Of a stretch of 64,000 nt of DNA, positions 46,082 to 57,979 are shown in pieces; positions within the stretch are counted from its first letter, which is position 1, and each line of letters begins with the position of its first letter. Source of the DNA: Oscarella lobularis (taxonomy: Eukaryota > Porifera > Homoscleromorpha > Homosclerophorida > Oscarellidae); assembly GCF_947507565.1 (NCBI RefSeq), contig NC_089185.1, positions 1,488,001-1,552,000 on the forward strand, in the 5' to 3' direction. Made by a program: the position numbers and the translations under genes. The notes below the pieces were generated by a model, which ran no database searches, had not been told where the DNA came from, and saw nothing but the letters and a program-made list of their open reading frames with translations.

Positions 46082-47374
46082 TTACAAACGCGCACGAGCA
46101 GACGAACACTCATTGTCGGCTGGGTCACGAAAGATCCTATAGTCTTTATTACAGTATCTAAAGACGCTTCTGTCTCCCACACCTCCGCAAAGTCTATTAG
46201 AAAAGAATGACCCGAATGGCCAATTGCTGTCACACCAGCCTTCATATTTGGTGGGAAAGCCATGATCTTCACAGGTTTTATAGATCGGTGAGAAGTCATA
46301 CTGTGCCGACTGGAGACCATTGGCTATCAAGTTTGACGAGTTGTTGAATAGCCACAACTTGCATTCTTCATATGACTTTCCACCCATTCGGCATCGACAA
46401 TATATTTGCTCAATTTCTTTATTGCACGTTCTAACTTCTTTTTGTTCCGGTCCAACGCACTTCACGTTGCACTCGGCGCATACCGACCGCATAAGAACCT
46501 CCTCTACCTTAATGCGAGCGAGAGTTTTGGTAAACGCTACACGCTCTTCATCGTTATCTTTCGTAGTCTTGATAACTCCCAGGTTCCACACAGCACCACC
46601 GGTGCTCATAGCAAGCGGCGCGTACACGACGAACGAACGACACGAATCGTCATTGTCCTGAAGTGGTGGATCCTTCAGCGTCATCGAGGTCTTTTTCATA
46701 TTTTGAAAACCGTCCGTTGAAACTGTCGTTTCGTTGACGAAGTGAATATGTCCCACATAATCAATGGCTGCAATTTTTCCACTGATCTCGGTACTGGTGA
46801 AGTTGAATTTTCCTAGTAGATTCAACGTAGCGTTGCGGTTGAGCAACTTTTCCCGAATGTCAGTCAACGATGACTTAGTGCCTGCCGCAACATCTAACGG
46901 ATCGCGTGGCTCGTCAGTGACAAGAGCCAAATTGAGCGCAACGTCTTCATGACTTCGCAATTCCTTGATGCTCAAGGCGCGTTCAATCGCCTCATAGCCG
47001 TCTTCAGAATTTCCTTTTTCAGTAAATGTCTGCATGGCTGCCGTCACTTGGGTGACCTCTAGTGCAGCGCTCCCACTGACCGTCACCACCTCCGAGCGAG
47101 AACCTCCAGCAAGTCCAAAGCGGACGACGTAGTATTTGTTTGGCAAATTTTCGATAGTACCGATTTCTGCACGTAGGAGCTCATCTTCGAGAGCTTCTGC
47201 CGCCCTCGGAATCCAAGAATGCGCCTTTTTCATCGATCCCGAGTCGTCGACAATGAGAACGATGTCAGCGGCCTTCCGCTTGGGCAGCCCACCGCCAACG
47301 GTGAGTTCGCTATAAGTCGTTTTTTCGACACACTCTTCTAATAAAGAGAAACCCATTCGTTTATTAGGATGCAT
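46082..47374 (-). CDS. VWA-domain protein portion, probably 3' part of the collagen gene
   Basis: Frame of 430 residues with a von Willebrand A domain: DIVLIVDDSGSM supplies the MIDAS DxSxS motif, later DVALNLALVTDEPRDP. It continues to a cysteine-rich C-terminus (CAECNVKCVGPEQKEV, CRCRMGGKSYEEC, EGWCDSNWPFGSFFSNRLCGG). The extracellular-type cysteines and the lack of any signal peptide at MHPNKRMG suggest this is not an independent start. An acceptor at about 47344 (TTATTAG|AAGAGTGTGTC) can be joined in phase 1 to a donor near 47457 in the collagen-type exon upstream, giving KVWRAKS-QECVEKTTYSEL. If so, both belong to one secreted collagen-VWA protein. Confidence 0.75.
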   Translation of the reverse strand: MHPNKRMGFSLLEECVEKTTYSELTVGGGLPKRKAADIVLIVDDSGSMKKAHSWIPRAAEALEDELLRAEIGTIENLPNKYYVVRFGLAGGSRSEVVTVSGSAALEVTQVTAAMQTFTEKGNSEDGYEAIERALSIKELRSHEDVALNLALVTDEPRDPLDVAAGTKSSLTDIREKLLNRNATLNLLGKFNFTSTEISGKIAAIDYVGHIHFVNETTVSTDGFQNMKKTSMTLKDPPLQDNDDSCRSFVVYAPLAMSTGGAVWNLGVIKTTKDNDEERVAFTKTLARIKVEEVLMRSVCAECNVKCVGPEQKEVRTCNKEIEQIYCRCRMGGKSYEECKLWLFNNSSNLIANGLQSAQYDFSPIYKTCEDHGFPTKYEGWCDSNWPFGSFFSNRLCGGVGDRSVFRYCNKDYRIFRDPADNECSSARARL

Positions 47375-47448
47375 ACGTAGTATGCTTGTTGCTTGTTACC
47401 GCAAACGTCCGATACTGCACACTAAAGGTGAACTTGCGTCAGTCAATG

Positions 47449-49137
47449 TCAATTACGTGATTTAGCCCTCCATACCTTCCATTGGTCGCCGTCGCAAAAT
47501 ACAATCTCTTTCGTCGTTGCGTCGTGATATATTTGGCCTTCGTTTCGTTGATTGCACGGCTTGTTCAGCACGCCGTTCACATTCGTAATATTTGGTCCCG
47601 TTTGACCGGGATCTCCCTAATTAATTAGATACAAATAAAAAGAAATATACACATAGAAAGGGAGTAGGCCTTGACTAACACGATCGCCGTCCTTTCCTTT
47701 CAAGCCCTTTGCACCTTTCTGACCCTAATAAAAACCCCTCCACTTTACGTCATGATGCGGCGAATTTGGCTCACCTTTTGACCTTTATCGCCCTTTTGGC
47801 CATGAACCACTCCCTACGAAGGATTGTAAAAATTTTCTAATAAAAAAACCAAGCAACGTACTCCAGTTGCAGGATGACCCCGATCTCCCTAAAAATTTGC
47901 AAGATAATCTTGTTGGCCAGAGCGTAAGACAAATTCTTTACTTTAGTTCCATTCATTCCTTTAGGCCCTTCAGCCCCACGTGGTCCCTAACAACACTATA
48001 CTTGATCGCTTTCTATACAAAACCACATCTGTACACTCACTTGATTGCCGTTGTCTCCAGGATTTCCAAAATCTCCGCGTTCCTAATAATTCATATGAAG
48101 CAGCCAATAAGCAAATGCATGCTATTAATTAAAATCTTTGTTCTACCCCTTGCGTCCCCTTCATTCCATCGTCTCCAACAGTACCACGATTTCCTTTTCG
48201 TCCCTACGTTTCATTGCTGATCTCTCTTTAATTCTGTATCCAATGACCTTACCTGCATTCCTTTATCTCCACGTTCACCAGGAACGCCTCGAAGTCCGTG
48301 GTCACCTTCCGAACCCTACAAGTCCGTCCAATTTATATAAAGCACATACGTGTAATGAATATCTTCACCTTCATTCCTATTGCTCCTTGACGTCCTTCTG
48401 AACCGAGATCGCCCTACAGTCCAAGCGCGTGTGAATCTCATTAACTCTTCGCATTGATGCAAATACTTTTAATCCCGGAGAGCCCAAGTATCCAGGTGAG
48501 CCAGTTCTTCCCTAATGAAGACAAACAAACTTTGAAATCGAATGTTAATAACCAGGTACTAACGCACTTTTTCTCCTCTCGATCCCGGATACCCATCTTC
48601 ACCAGTTTTTCCCTAACATTTGGCCTTCTAACGCATTCAATGTTACTTATCCTAGACCTAACCGGATGTCCAGGAATTCCCGGTACACCGGGAGAAGTGT
48701 GCCAGTGCCACTACAGTAATGATCAGTTAGATTTCAATACAACTACTACTACAGAAATGTACCCATGGTGGATATCGTCCACGAGGGCCAGTAGCACCCT
48801 TATCTCCCATAAATCCCTAAAGAAAAATAACGCATTTCAGTTCGCCGCTTCTTTCGTTTTCTATACTACAAACTTTCATTCCGGGAAAGCCAGGAAAGCC
48901 TTTTTGTCCCTGCACACAGAAAGAGCGAATCGAGTTATTGGTTTGTACTTGCTGCAAGCAAAGTGAACTTCTTGGGGTTGGCACGACTGCGGGCAAGTAG
49001 TAGACCAGGAAGTCCAAAAAGAACCACCCTCTGCACGAACGTAGATAATTAGGAAAATGTCGGTGCTTCCAACTTGACGTCCAACCAGCTGCGATAATTT
49101 GCAGTAGAGTTGCTCCAACTATTATCCCGAGAAGCAT
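47449..49137 (-). CDS. Collagen-like secreted protein, N-terminal and triple-helix part
   Basis: The first exon begins MLLGIIVGATLLQIIAAGW, a hydrophobic signal-like start. About a dozen very short exons then encode Gly-X-Y runs, read right to left: GQKGFPGFPGMK, GKTGEDGYPGS, GRTGSPGYLGSPGLK, GDLGSEGRQGAIGMK, GSEGDHGLRGVPGERGDKG, GRKGNRGTVGDDGMKGTQG, ERGDFGNPGDNGNQ, GPRGAEGPKGMNGTK and GQKGAKGLKGKDGD, with several interruptions. A cysteine-containing domain follows (NKPCNQRNEGQIYHDATTKE, IVFCDGDQWK). Short Gly-X-Y exons of 36-54 bp are typical of collagens. The end is uncertain: an unspliced reading stops at 47449, but splicing into the VWA portion is more likely. Confidence 0.75.
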
Positions 49138-49640
49138 CGTTTCGGCAAGTAGGGCTGCTGCTGCTATAGTTGCGCACGTTCAAGCCTTTTTATAGCTGAG
49201 TTTAGACCGTCAGCTGTAGGCAAACAATATGAAGAACCGCAGACCACGCAAGCTGTTTGTAGGAGGAGCCATCATCTGCAAACCTAAGTGCCGCACGCAG
49301 ATTCGTTTGCGAAAAAAAAACGAAAGACAACGGTGAACTCGGTCAAAAGATTGCATAGGTCTAGCTCCGCGGCAATATGACTGCTATGTCGAGCCGCACC
49401 ATCTCTCACATGCTGTGGAAACCAGGACCGTTACGCTTCCGAACGGGGGAGTAGATGAAAGGAACGCGCGCGGCGGCGGCGGCGGCAGCGAAAACGTGAG
49501 TAAGCCGCACTGCAGCTTTTATGTGACGTCTCGTCGTCCAGCTAGAGACTTCGACCGCGTCTCCGAATGATGGACGAACTCACAGCACGGATACTGTAGT
49601 AGCCGTGCTCACAGTCCTAAACACCCCGTCGCAGGAGTCG
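49138..49640. other. Intergenic, no gene assigned
   Basis: Contains the likely collagen promoter and a GGC-repeat stretch (49472-49487). A plus-strand open stretch (about 49370-49570; ETRTVTLPNGGVDERNARGG) ends without a recognisable family and may be chance. Confidence 0.4.
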
Positions 49641-50535
49641 CAGGGGGGTTTCTCACCCTAGTGCGCTAAGGACGCGCCCACAACAACAAAATCGCCTTTT
49701 TTTGGAAAGTTATCGTCCCTAGCTGCATGCATTAGGTATAATCACGTAGGTTCTATTAAAACCTTTCCTAAAATTCATGTAAAGAAGGGCATTTAGAGTA
49801 GGCCGCGCCCAATCCGGTGCCATTCTTGTGAACGGCTCGTGAGTACATACGGTTCGATATTATCGTGAGGCTCTACAAACAACGTTTGTAGGCCACACTT
49901 GTGTCACTCGATAGAACTAACTCTTTGCCAAAGAAATGGCCTCAAATACTTACCGTACAAATGCGGCTTCCGATATATCGATGCCACTTCTGCGCGCCCC
50001 AAACAACAGCGCTAACTCCTTAGTTCTAGCGGACTGACTCCTCAGGGCAAAAGTTGCAATCGCAGCCGTTGTTGACTCCCGCCTCGGCAGAAGCTCTCGA
50101 GGCTATTCTCTGAGAATGAAAGAACGACTGCGAGAGCTGGGGAGCCTGAAACGACGTACTTAGTGCCCGTTTGCATCAAAATGGCCGTTGCTGTGAGCAC
50201 ACGTTCTTGAAGATCGGACATGTTTTCCGAAAATCAACTATATCGCCGACAAGACACGGTGCATAGACCGACACAAGTCAAATATCAGTTTAACACCAGT
50301 AACAGCAGTTGGAGAGGAAACTATGGGAGAGGCGGACGTAGGGTTGCAAAGGCGGGGCAAGTGAATTGGGCCAAAGAAGACGTTTATTATTATAAAAGTA
50401 AAATATGAGTGAAAACTTAGGTGAGTATCTACTACTGATTGGTAGTAAACGTACATAAAAGTTTACTATCGAACAGAAAACGCCGTTTCTAAAATGGGCG
50501 TGTTCTTAGCGCACTAGGGTGAGAAACCCCCCCTG
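49641..50535. mobile_element. 895-bp TIR-bounded element (CAGGGGGG ends), no transposase
   Basis: Left end CAGGGGGGTTTCTCACCCTA and right end TAGGGTGAGAAACCCCCCCT-G are inverted copies continuing for about 40 bp (TAGTGCGCTAAGGACGCGCCC against GGGCGTGTTCTTAGCGCACTA). No convincing target duplication was seen (GTCG left, CCCA right). The interior holds a 62-codon frame from 50220 with RGNYGRGGRRV but no transposase motif. Confidence 0.7.
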
Positions 50536-50656
50536 CCCAGCCTCCACTGCTTCCAGTGGCGATGTAGGTAAGGGGAGTTGCGCCACTTAGCATTCTTGTC
50601 AGACCAAGTATTGATCTGGCCTACTACGAATTACAGTGTATACAGTACTTGTCAAA

Positions 50657-53600
50657 TCAGCAAGAGCTATAAACCAGATCCATATATGAACGCAGTAATG
50701 CTTTGCCTTCTTTTTTCTCGAGATGACCGCTGGTACATAGACGATCAGCTATGAGAGATGACTCACGTAGATGATCAGCGGCTTTCTCTGTTCTTTCCGT
50801 TTCCACCAGTTCTCCCAAGTATCTCAGTGCTTAATTAATTAAACATTTAATTAACATATCACCCTTTTTATGTGCGACCGCCTCACTGTAATATGTGTGC
50901 ATTTCGATGATGATTGAGGAATTGGAATGGCGCAAAGTCGAAAGAGTTCTATAAAAGTAATGTATCGCTTCCGCTGACTTCCCAATTTCTCGAAGGCAAC
51001 AAGCGTGCCCAAATAGATCTAATACACGAGGATCACTGATAGAGGATGACGTACGAAATTTCAGAATGAATACATTTTGTCAAGCCCGGATGATCGGGCG
51101 GTAAAGACGACTCCGCTATTTCTATTGCTTCCTTTGAAAGTTCAAGAGCTTTGTGGAAACGTTGCGTTTTTAGAAAACACGTGCTAAGTCCGGAATAAAC
51201 TATAAAGAAATTCAGGCAGGTATTGCGGCTCTCTGAGTAGACTACAACACACATACCTTCGGCCACCTTGAAATCGTTTGGAGCAAGGCACTGCTTGTAC
51301 AAGCATTTCTCGTAGTAAGAAATTGCTTCTTGAAATTTTTCCAGATCCGACAAGCATTCTCCAAACTCTCGATAGCCTGCAAGGAAAGTAAAGAACTATT
51401 CTCAACGCGATCGTCGTCCAAATCCTACAGAAAGCGAGGTAAAAGCTTGCGTTGAATTTCAAGCAGAGACTTTCAATTCGACGCAGAGTCGTCAGTCGTT
51501 GAACATGCTCACCCGCCGACGAGTAGACAACATTCGAAGAAAACAAAACTAGCCAATAGAGAAGCGAATTAGCACTTACGCATTATATGCACTCGCAGCC
51601 CTGTACTTGCTTCCGATTAGATGAGCGGGTGCAACACTAACGACATCAAACACGGTGCAAACTTTGTCGAGCACCTTTACTGCTTTCTGAACAGAATGGC
51701 GTCTGTATGCATTGGCCAGGAGACATAGCACTAGTACCTCGCGATTAATACTAGCTAGACAGTCTGTTAGGAAAATCTTACGAGGCCAGTTGTCTCCTAC
51801 GTCTGTTTCTTTTAGCTCTTCGATGGCCTTTACTCCAAAAAAGTCAACGAGTATAACTCTTTCTGTTTCGTCAAATTGACGGAGAGCGTTGCAGACGACG
51901 GCGAAAGAAGAATAGCCTAAAAAGATCAACATGAAATATAACTAGATATATAATTATACGTGAGTGACGTACAATCAAACTGCCTTTTCTTTCTCTCCTC
52001 GTCAGAAAGATGAGCTTTTTTAAATAAAGCCAGTCGCTTAGATATTAAGTCTTTTGCCGTTTCGATGTGAGCGTTCATCAAAGAAAGCCTTCATGCGCAG
52101 TCAATGATGTCGGGATATCCAGTGAATACCTCAGAACAAAATTCAAGTTTTTTTCTGAGCAACGGAGTACACGTGCGGAAGAACAGGCAATACTACGTCA
52201 AGCTTATGAAGATGAACAAACTTGACGGGACCGCCGTTAGACGAAATGATAGAGAGAAGGACATTTTCTGCGCAACTCAGCGTGTCCCGGAGTCTTTCCC
52301 GGTCAGCCTGGAGACGCTCAAAGACGCTCGCTTGAATCAGATTGTGCATGGAGTAAAAGACTCGGTTATCATTGTCAGCGGCACTTTCCTGTATAAGTGA
52401 TCGCTCTTTCAATTGCATGGCACCTTTCACGAAATATAATTCAGCGAACTGAGCCCACTGCAAAAGAGCAGTCCTCTGTATGAGCTCTTCGGGAATATTC
52501 TGCGAAGAGAGCACCGAGCACAACTCATTATAATATTGACTGCCCGTGCGGAGACTTGGACTCTCGGACGCGATCCAAGTCCAATTCCCAAGTAAGCCAA
52601 ACAAGACGACGCTCATTCAATGCCGTCAAACATTTCGTCAGCAGCCTCTGATCACCGTTCGTCAAATTCAGACGAGAGTTTGTCGTATCGACACGACACA
52701 TGTCGTCGATCGTCTCCACGCCCTCCTCATTTTGCAGCACGCCTTTCAAATGACTCAAATGAAAGTACCGTAAGCATTTTTCCAAGTCTGTAGCAGCCGC
52801 TTGGAATTCGTCGATCTTCACTTGCAACAAATCGCTGTACTCCCGAAAAGTGATCCCGGTGTTAGCAACAAAAACACCGGCGTGAGAGAGTGCGAGAGGC
52901 AGTCCTTCAACGGGCGGCTGAACGGCGAGTCGACGCGCGTATTCGAGCTCAACGGAATCAATAGAATTTTTGTCGTCGCAGCCGGCCCATCGGAGAAGAG
53001 CGGAAAGGGCAGTGTCGCCGTTGAGCGACTTCAGGTGCAGAAAATTCACCGCAGCGCACGCTTGAAAGATCGGGTGGCTCTTGACGCCGCTGCGCGTCGT
53101 TACAATGACGTGACAAGACGGAAGCGTCCCGCAAATAAAATCGTTGAGAACGTCAAGGCTGTCAGCGTTGTCGATTATGATCAGCGATCGAGGATTGTGA
53201 CGAAGGTGCTTCCAGAAAGCAGGGTACGAAGTCTGACTTGGCTGGGAAGTTGAAATTGAAAGAATTTTGACCTGTAAATTCATTCAACTAATGGAATTCG
53301 AAATTTGTTTGTGTAGGTTTATCTTACGTTTCTTTCAACGGATGCGGCGAGAGAGGCGTGCGATTCGGCACTGAAATAAAACACGCCGTTCTGATATGCT
53401 TTGGCAAATCGCGATGCATAGTAGAACGCCAGCGTCGTCTTTCCCACTCCTCCTCCGCCAAAAACAATCTAAACACTGCCCGTCAAGGCAAGCGCTTTCA
53501 TTCTGATGTTTTATTACCTGCAATTTGCAGCCATTGATCTGCTGAGCTCTGCAGTTGTGAACACCGACGACGCCGTCCCAAAAGTACGTGCCAAGTACAC

Positions 53601-54362
53601 CTTTTAGTTCATCTTCTCGACCAAAGACATATGATCCGTCTTCGATATTAGGAGGAAACGCTGTAATTCAACAAAATATTTACTGTCATCATTTCTAAAT
53701 TCAACGAATTGAAGTTCTTCGCCTGCCGGACTCGGACGACGCGTTGTCGCGCTGTGCAACACAACGCAAAGCTCGTCGTAAGTTTCTCGGAGACGCCATC
53801 AGGGAGCCTTTGTCTTTCCAGTAGGTTTGGAGCATTCTCAACGCCGTTTCTTGCACGCTAAAACTACGCGCCTGGCAGTACTGCTCCAAGTTGTCGAGAG
53901 CCATTGGAGATACTCCCAGCCAGATGCCCAGCTGCCTCCAAAGGTATCCGACTTCATCAAACGCGAATTTGTACAGGAACCGCTGGTATTTGACTTCTGA
54001 AAAATGCGCTGCTTTTGTGAGATAATTTCAAAACCTTAATTAAATGCAACCTTTTTCCTCTTTTGTGAATTCTACATAATATATACTAAGTAAGTCGATA
54101 AGAACACTTGCTCTTACGAACCCTTTAGTCGTGTTTTTATTCTTGAAGCCAGGGAAGAGGTGAGCAGACCGTTGAGGATTTCGCCGTCAGAGCAACCGCT
54201 TAGAACGCGGTGGAGAAGGTGACAACACGAGAGATCTCTGAGTGAAAATTCGTCGACATTGACCGAGAACGACTTGGGCTCAGAGTCAGCTGTCGATTGA
54301 GCAAGACAATGACAAAAAAGTTTTCAGTGGCGCGTAATAAAATTTGCTCCACTTACCGCCAT
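50657..54362 (-). CDS. Death-like / NB-ARC / TPR STAND protein (NLR-like)
   Basis: Read right to left. MA joins to ADSEPKSFSVNVDEFSLRDL (about 54360-54130). A Death-fold-like part follows (53700-54000: LWRQLGIWLGVSPMALDNLE, LRMLQTYWKDKG, LRRALRCV). The NB-ARC has IVFGGGGVGKTTLAFYYASR (P-loop), RSLIIIDNADSLDVL (Walker B), CHVIVTTRSGVKS and EGLPLALSHAGVF. Long TPR-like helices fill the rest (ISYYEKCLYKQCLAPNDF, KALELSKEAIEIAESSLPPD, LREIGKSAEAIHYFYRTLST), ending near SYMDLVYSSC at 50657. The architecture is that of signalling ATPases used as sensors in animals, plants and fungi; an innate-immune or cell-death role is inference. About ten exons; the last two were assigned from phase and splice sites. 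Confidence 0.8.
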
Positions 54363-54912
54363 GACCGCTGACCTCCGAATCTACAGCAGTGCAGAGCCAC
54401 AAGGATTACACTGAACGAATTCTCGCGTTCAAAATTAGTACCCGAAGGATTGCAAGAAGGACTCTCTCGACTTTTTTCGGCAATGTTCCGTTTGCACGTC
54501 ACGTGATTGTCGATTGAAATCGCCCGTTGGTGTCTCGCCGAAGATCTTGAATCGGCGCTGTTCCCTGCTACCGAAGGAACCCAGGGATGCCTTCAATAAA
54601 ATTCTCGCACGACGACTATCGGCGCTGGCTATTCGCTTTAGCAACATGTGACAGAGGGTGGCATGTCCACGGGACCCGGGGCGATCTTTGCGAGTGACGA
54701 TTGCACAGCGCCGATCACAAAATAAAGGCTTACTGTAGCTAACGGCTTCATGGGAGAAGGCTAAGTTTTTATCTTTATGTCCCGGATAAAAAGCGTAATG
54801 CCACTCTGACGTCATTAGACGTCACGTGAAACCCGAACAGTACTTACTGACCGTTTGACTCCTGGCTTCGGCATTTTCGTTGAATCGTTGGTCGTCTGTA
54901 CATCTTTGAGTT
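54363..54912. other. Divergent intergenic region, about 550 bp
   Basis: Lies between the NB-ARC/TPR gene (minus) and the perilipin-like gene (plus) and should contain both promoters. A 126-codon minus-strand frame (54435-54815) shows no family-like features. Confidence 0.45.
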
Positions 54913-56692
54913 ATGACGACTACTGCTAACCCATCGCCGCCGAGTCTCGGCGCTCGCATCTACCATCTCTCCTACGTGACGGCTGCTGTCGGAAAAGTCG
55001 GCGCAATCTACGAAGCCGTGACGAAACCCGTGCGCAATCGCGACGGCGTGCTCAAGAACACGCTCGAAGGCGTCGAAAACAAGGCCTTGAAGGCCGTACA
55101 CGCCGTCGAACCGATCGTGCAGCCAAGTAAGAAAGCGGGTACGAAAAACGTCATTTTACTCGAATTTGTTTTTTTCAGTCGATCAAATGGCCGGCAACGC
55201 TATGGAAAAAGTTGATCAGGTAAAAACCGTGTGTTCGCTTTCTTTGTAAAGGCGAATCTCGCCGAATGTGATGACATAATGTCATCGGGTCTAAGCCCCT
55301 TGACCTTTGTCTTTCCAAACCCCCGCATTCGACCTTTTGCCTGACCCTAACTTTACCTCACAGGCCTACAAACGCGGCCAAACGTACGTGCGCGACACGG
55401 CAACGAGCCTAAAGAGCACAGTCGAGACGACTGTCACTTCGGTGAAAGAACGCGTCCAAAATGGCGCTGTCGCCGTGCAAAACTCGCGCCTCGTTCGCGC
55501 CGCGGTCTATCCGGTCGCGACGAGCATCGAATTGACGCTTTCGGCCGGCGAAAAGACCGTCGAATTTCTTCTGCCGCCTGGCGACGACGATTCGGACGAC
55601 GAAAGCGACGTGGAATTGGACGAGGACGACGTCGACGAAGAGAACGAAAAGAAAACGTTGCCGCTTTCTCCTGCGAAGCCTGGATACGTCGCTCGCGTCG
55701 GGAATCTGTCGCGAAAAGTGAAGGAACGGGTGTACAAGCGAGCTTTGGCCAAGATTAGGCACGCTCAGCTGAGAAGCCAAGAGGCTCTTGACAAACTCAA
55801 GTTCAACGTTGATTTGGTGAGAAACATAACGTTTTTCATTTCTTGAAATATAGATAAATTTATGGCGTCTTAGATCAAATATGCTGAGGAGAACCTTGGT
55901 GTGCCTGGAAAGTTGATCAGCAAAGGGATCAAGTCTTCTGAAGCTGTTTTCCAGGCTGTCATTTATCCAGGAGAAGAGGGAGAAGATGACAGTTTGAAAT
56001 CTCCTTCAAGTGGCACTGTTGATGATGTAAGAATAACAGAATAATTCAATGAATTTTTATCGTTTTTTTTCTTAGGATGAAATTACAAAGAAAGCCGTTT
56101 TCCATGCAAAGGTTCTGTCTAGAAAAGTCAGAGGAGGATTTCATGCCGTGTCCAGTTTTGCTGCCTATCTGCCAAGTGGTGTTCATGCTGTCACTGACCA
56201 TCTCAAAGAAATCACTCATTACCCTGCTGAATTGTTTGAATTTATGAAAAAGGTGCAGCTTCTTTAATATTTTGTGAGACGAATATCTAATTTATCTTTT
56301 ATGTAGTTTGAAATGTCTGAAGTTGTTTCACCTCAAATGGCTTCTCGTATTTCCGAGGTGGTTGATTTTCTCAAGGACATCTCTTCTTATGTTGGGCAGT
56401 CAGTCACGTGGCTCATAAAAGTATGGACAGAAAGGGCAACACTTTCAATGATGTAAATAGATGTAAATGTCTTTTTTAGAGAGATCGTCATGGAGATGAA
56501 GACACCGCCTCACAGCCGGGTCTTTTCACTTCTCGAGCTACATGGCCGTCTTTGAAAAAGGCGAACGACGTTCAGCCGCTTCGCAGCCCGTTTGGCGACG
56601 GACGAGAAGACGATGATATCGAAGAGGAGGAAGAGGAGGAAGAGGAAAACAAAGAGAACGACGAGTACGCCAATGAAGAATGGGATGATTAG
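54913..56692 (+). CDS. Perilipin-like lipid-droplet coat protein
   Basis: About seven exons. The start MTTTANPSPPSLGARIYHLS leads into a PAT-like region (YVTAAVGKVGAIYEAVTKPV, GVENKALKAVHAVEPIVQP, then MAGNAMEKVDQ). An 11-mer-type amphipathic stretch follows (RGQTYVRDTATSLKSTVETT, VTSVKERVQNGAVAVQNSRL), an acidic insert (DDDSDDESDVELDEDD), and a second helical half (KAVFHAKVLSRKVRGGFHAV, SFAAYLPSGVHAVTDHLKEI) ending in a glutamate-rich tail at 56692. The pattern matches perilipins, which coat lipid droplets and control lipase access. The acidic insert and tail are unusual. No enzyme motifs. Next gene begins 124 bp downstream on the same strand. Confidence 0.72.
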
Positions 56693-56816
56693 ATCTACAA
56701 AGAACTTTTCTCTGTTTCTGCTTTTTGTCCGTGTTAGTGTTATGTTTCCTGGTTCCTGTTGAGCGTTTCATAGAAGCGCGCTATATACGAGTGCGCACTG
56801 CGCAGCACGATCAGGC

Positions 56817-57885
56817 ATGATACTCCTCGTGTGTTTACTGTCTGCTCTTTTCTTCCTCTTCTTCTTCTGCTTCTTCCTGTCGCCGAAAAAACAGCCTCGC
56901 GACGTCGTTACTACTATCTTGGGCTCGACTTCGGGCGTCATAGCTCACCGAGGCGAAAATGTGGACGCGCCGGAGAACACTCTCGCCGCTTTTCGTCTCG
57001 CGCGCAAGAACGGCGCCGTAGCAGTCGAAATTGACGTGAGTTTCACAAAAGACGGCCATGCCGTGCTGATGCACGACGACACGGTCGACAGAACGACAGA
57101 CGGGCACGGACGCTTGGACGAATTGACTCTCGACGAGCTGAAGACGTTGAACGCTGCTCACGGGCACCGGCTGGAGAGCGAATTCGACGGCGTACGCGTC
57201 CCGACGCTCGACGAAGCGATCGAAGAATGTCTACATTTGGGATTGAAAATAATTTTTGATGTAAAAGGAAATGCCGCACAGGTGTTTGCTACCCGGTTGC
57301 AGATTTTAGCGAAACGTATTTTAATCATTTATTCTAGTCTGTTCCTGTTCTTGTGGCCGCTTATAAGAAATATGATCTTTATGGGAAGGCCTTCGTTGCA
57401 TCTTTTAATTCTTATGTGCTGTACAAAGTAATTCCATTGATAAAGTGCCCAATGCTACTAGCAAGTACTAGTTGTTTTCACACAGTTACGAAGAGCAGAT
57501 CCTGAAATTCTAATTGGACTTACTTCACGTCAATGGTACTGGAGTTACAAGGCCGATGATTGTCTTGTGGCAAGACACAACAACGCAGTCGTTACAAGAC
57601 TTTTGTGTCTGGGTGATATCATGAGGGTGTGGTGCATCAATACCTGGCTGCTGCAATTTCTTGGCTCTTCTTTGTACGTTATCGTGAGAAGTCAAATATA
57701 CCCGTAAGTGTTAAGATTTTGGAATGTTTCATTTACTCAATAATTTAACGTGCAGAGAATTAGTCAAACATTGGAAAATTAGAGGCGTTCATCTCGTCGC
57801 CTGGACTGTCAATGACCCCTTGGAGAAAAGATACTTCGAAGAGGTTCTAAACATCTTTTTTATGACCGACAGTACTAGAAATTAA
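56817..57885 (+). CDS. GDE1-like: GDE1-type glycerophosphodiester phosphodiesterase, membrane-anchored
   Basis: Four exons. An N-terminal membrane anchor (LLVCLLSALFFLFFFCFFL) precedes the GDPD domain: GVIAHRGENVDAPENTLAAF holds the catalytic HRG and E-N-T, then EIDVSFTKDGHAVLMHDDTV with the metal-binding E-x-D and H-D. Later exons encode LYGKAFVASFNSYVLYK, ILIGLTSRQWYWSYKAD and VHLVAWTVNDPLEKRYFEEV, ending MTDSTRN at 57885. The length, about 320 residues, and a single N-terminal anchor fit GDE1, which hydrolyses glycerophosphodiesters to glycerol-3-phosphate and alcohols. The first exon reads through its donor in the raw frame; the true join is after GNAAQ. Confidence 0.88.
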
Positions 57886-57979
57886 TTGATGAGGTCAATA
57901 ATGACTCATTATCATATCTCATTTGTGTCGCTATACATACGTAGATAGTGAGTCACGCGCTTTGCCACGCCTTTCGTCC

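Noticed and set aside
54435..54815. 126-codon minus-strand frame between the NB-ARC and perilipin-like genes
   Set aside because: No family-like residues or splice-consistent neighbours; lies in a divergent promoter region.
55507..55780. Minus-strand Ser-rich frames opposite the perilipin-like acidic region
   Set aside because: Shadow of the GAC/GAA-rich acidic insert.
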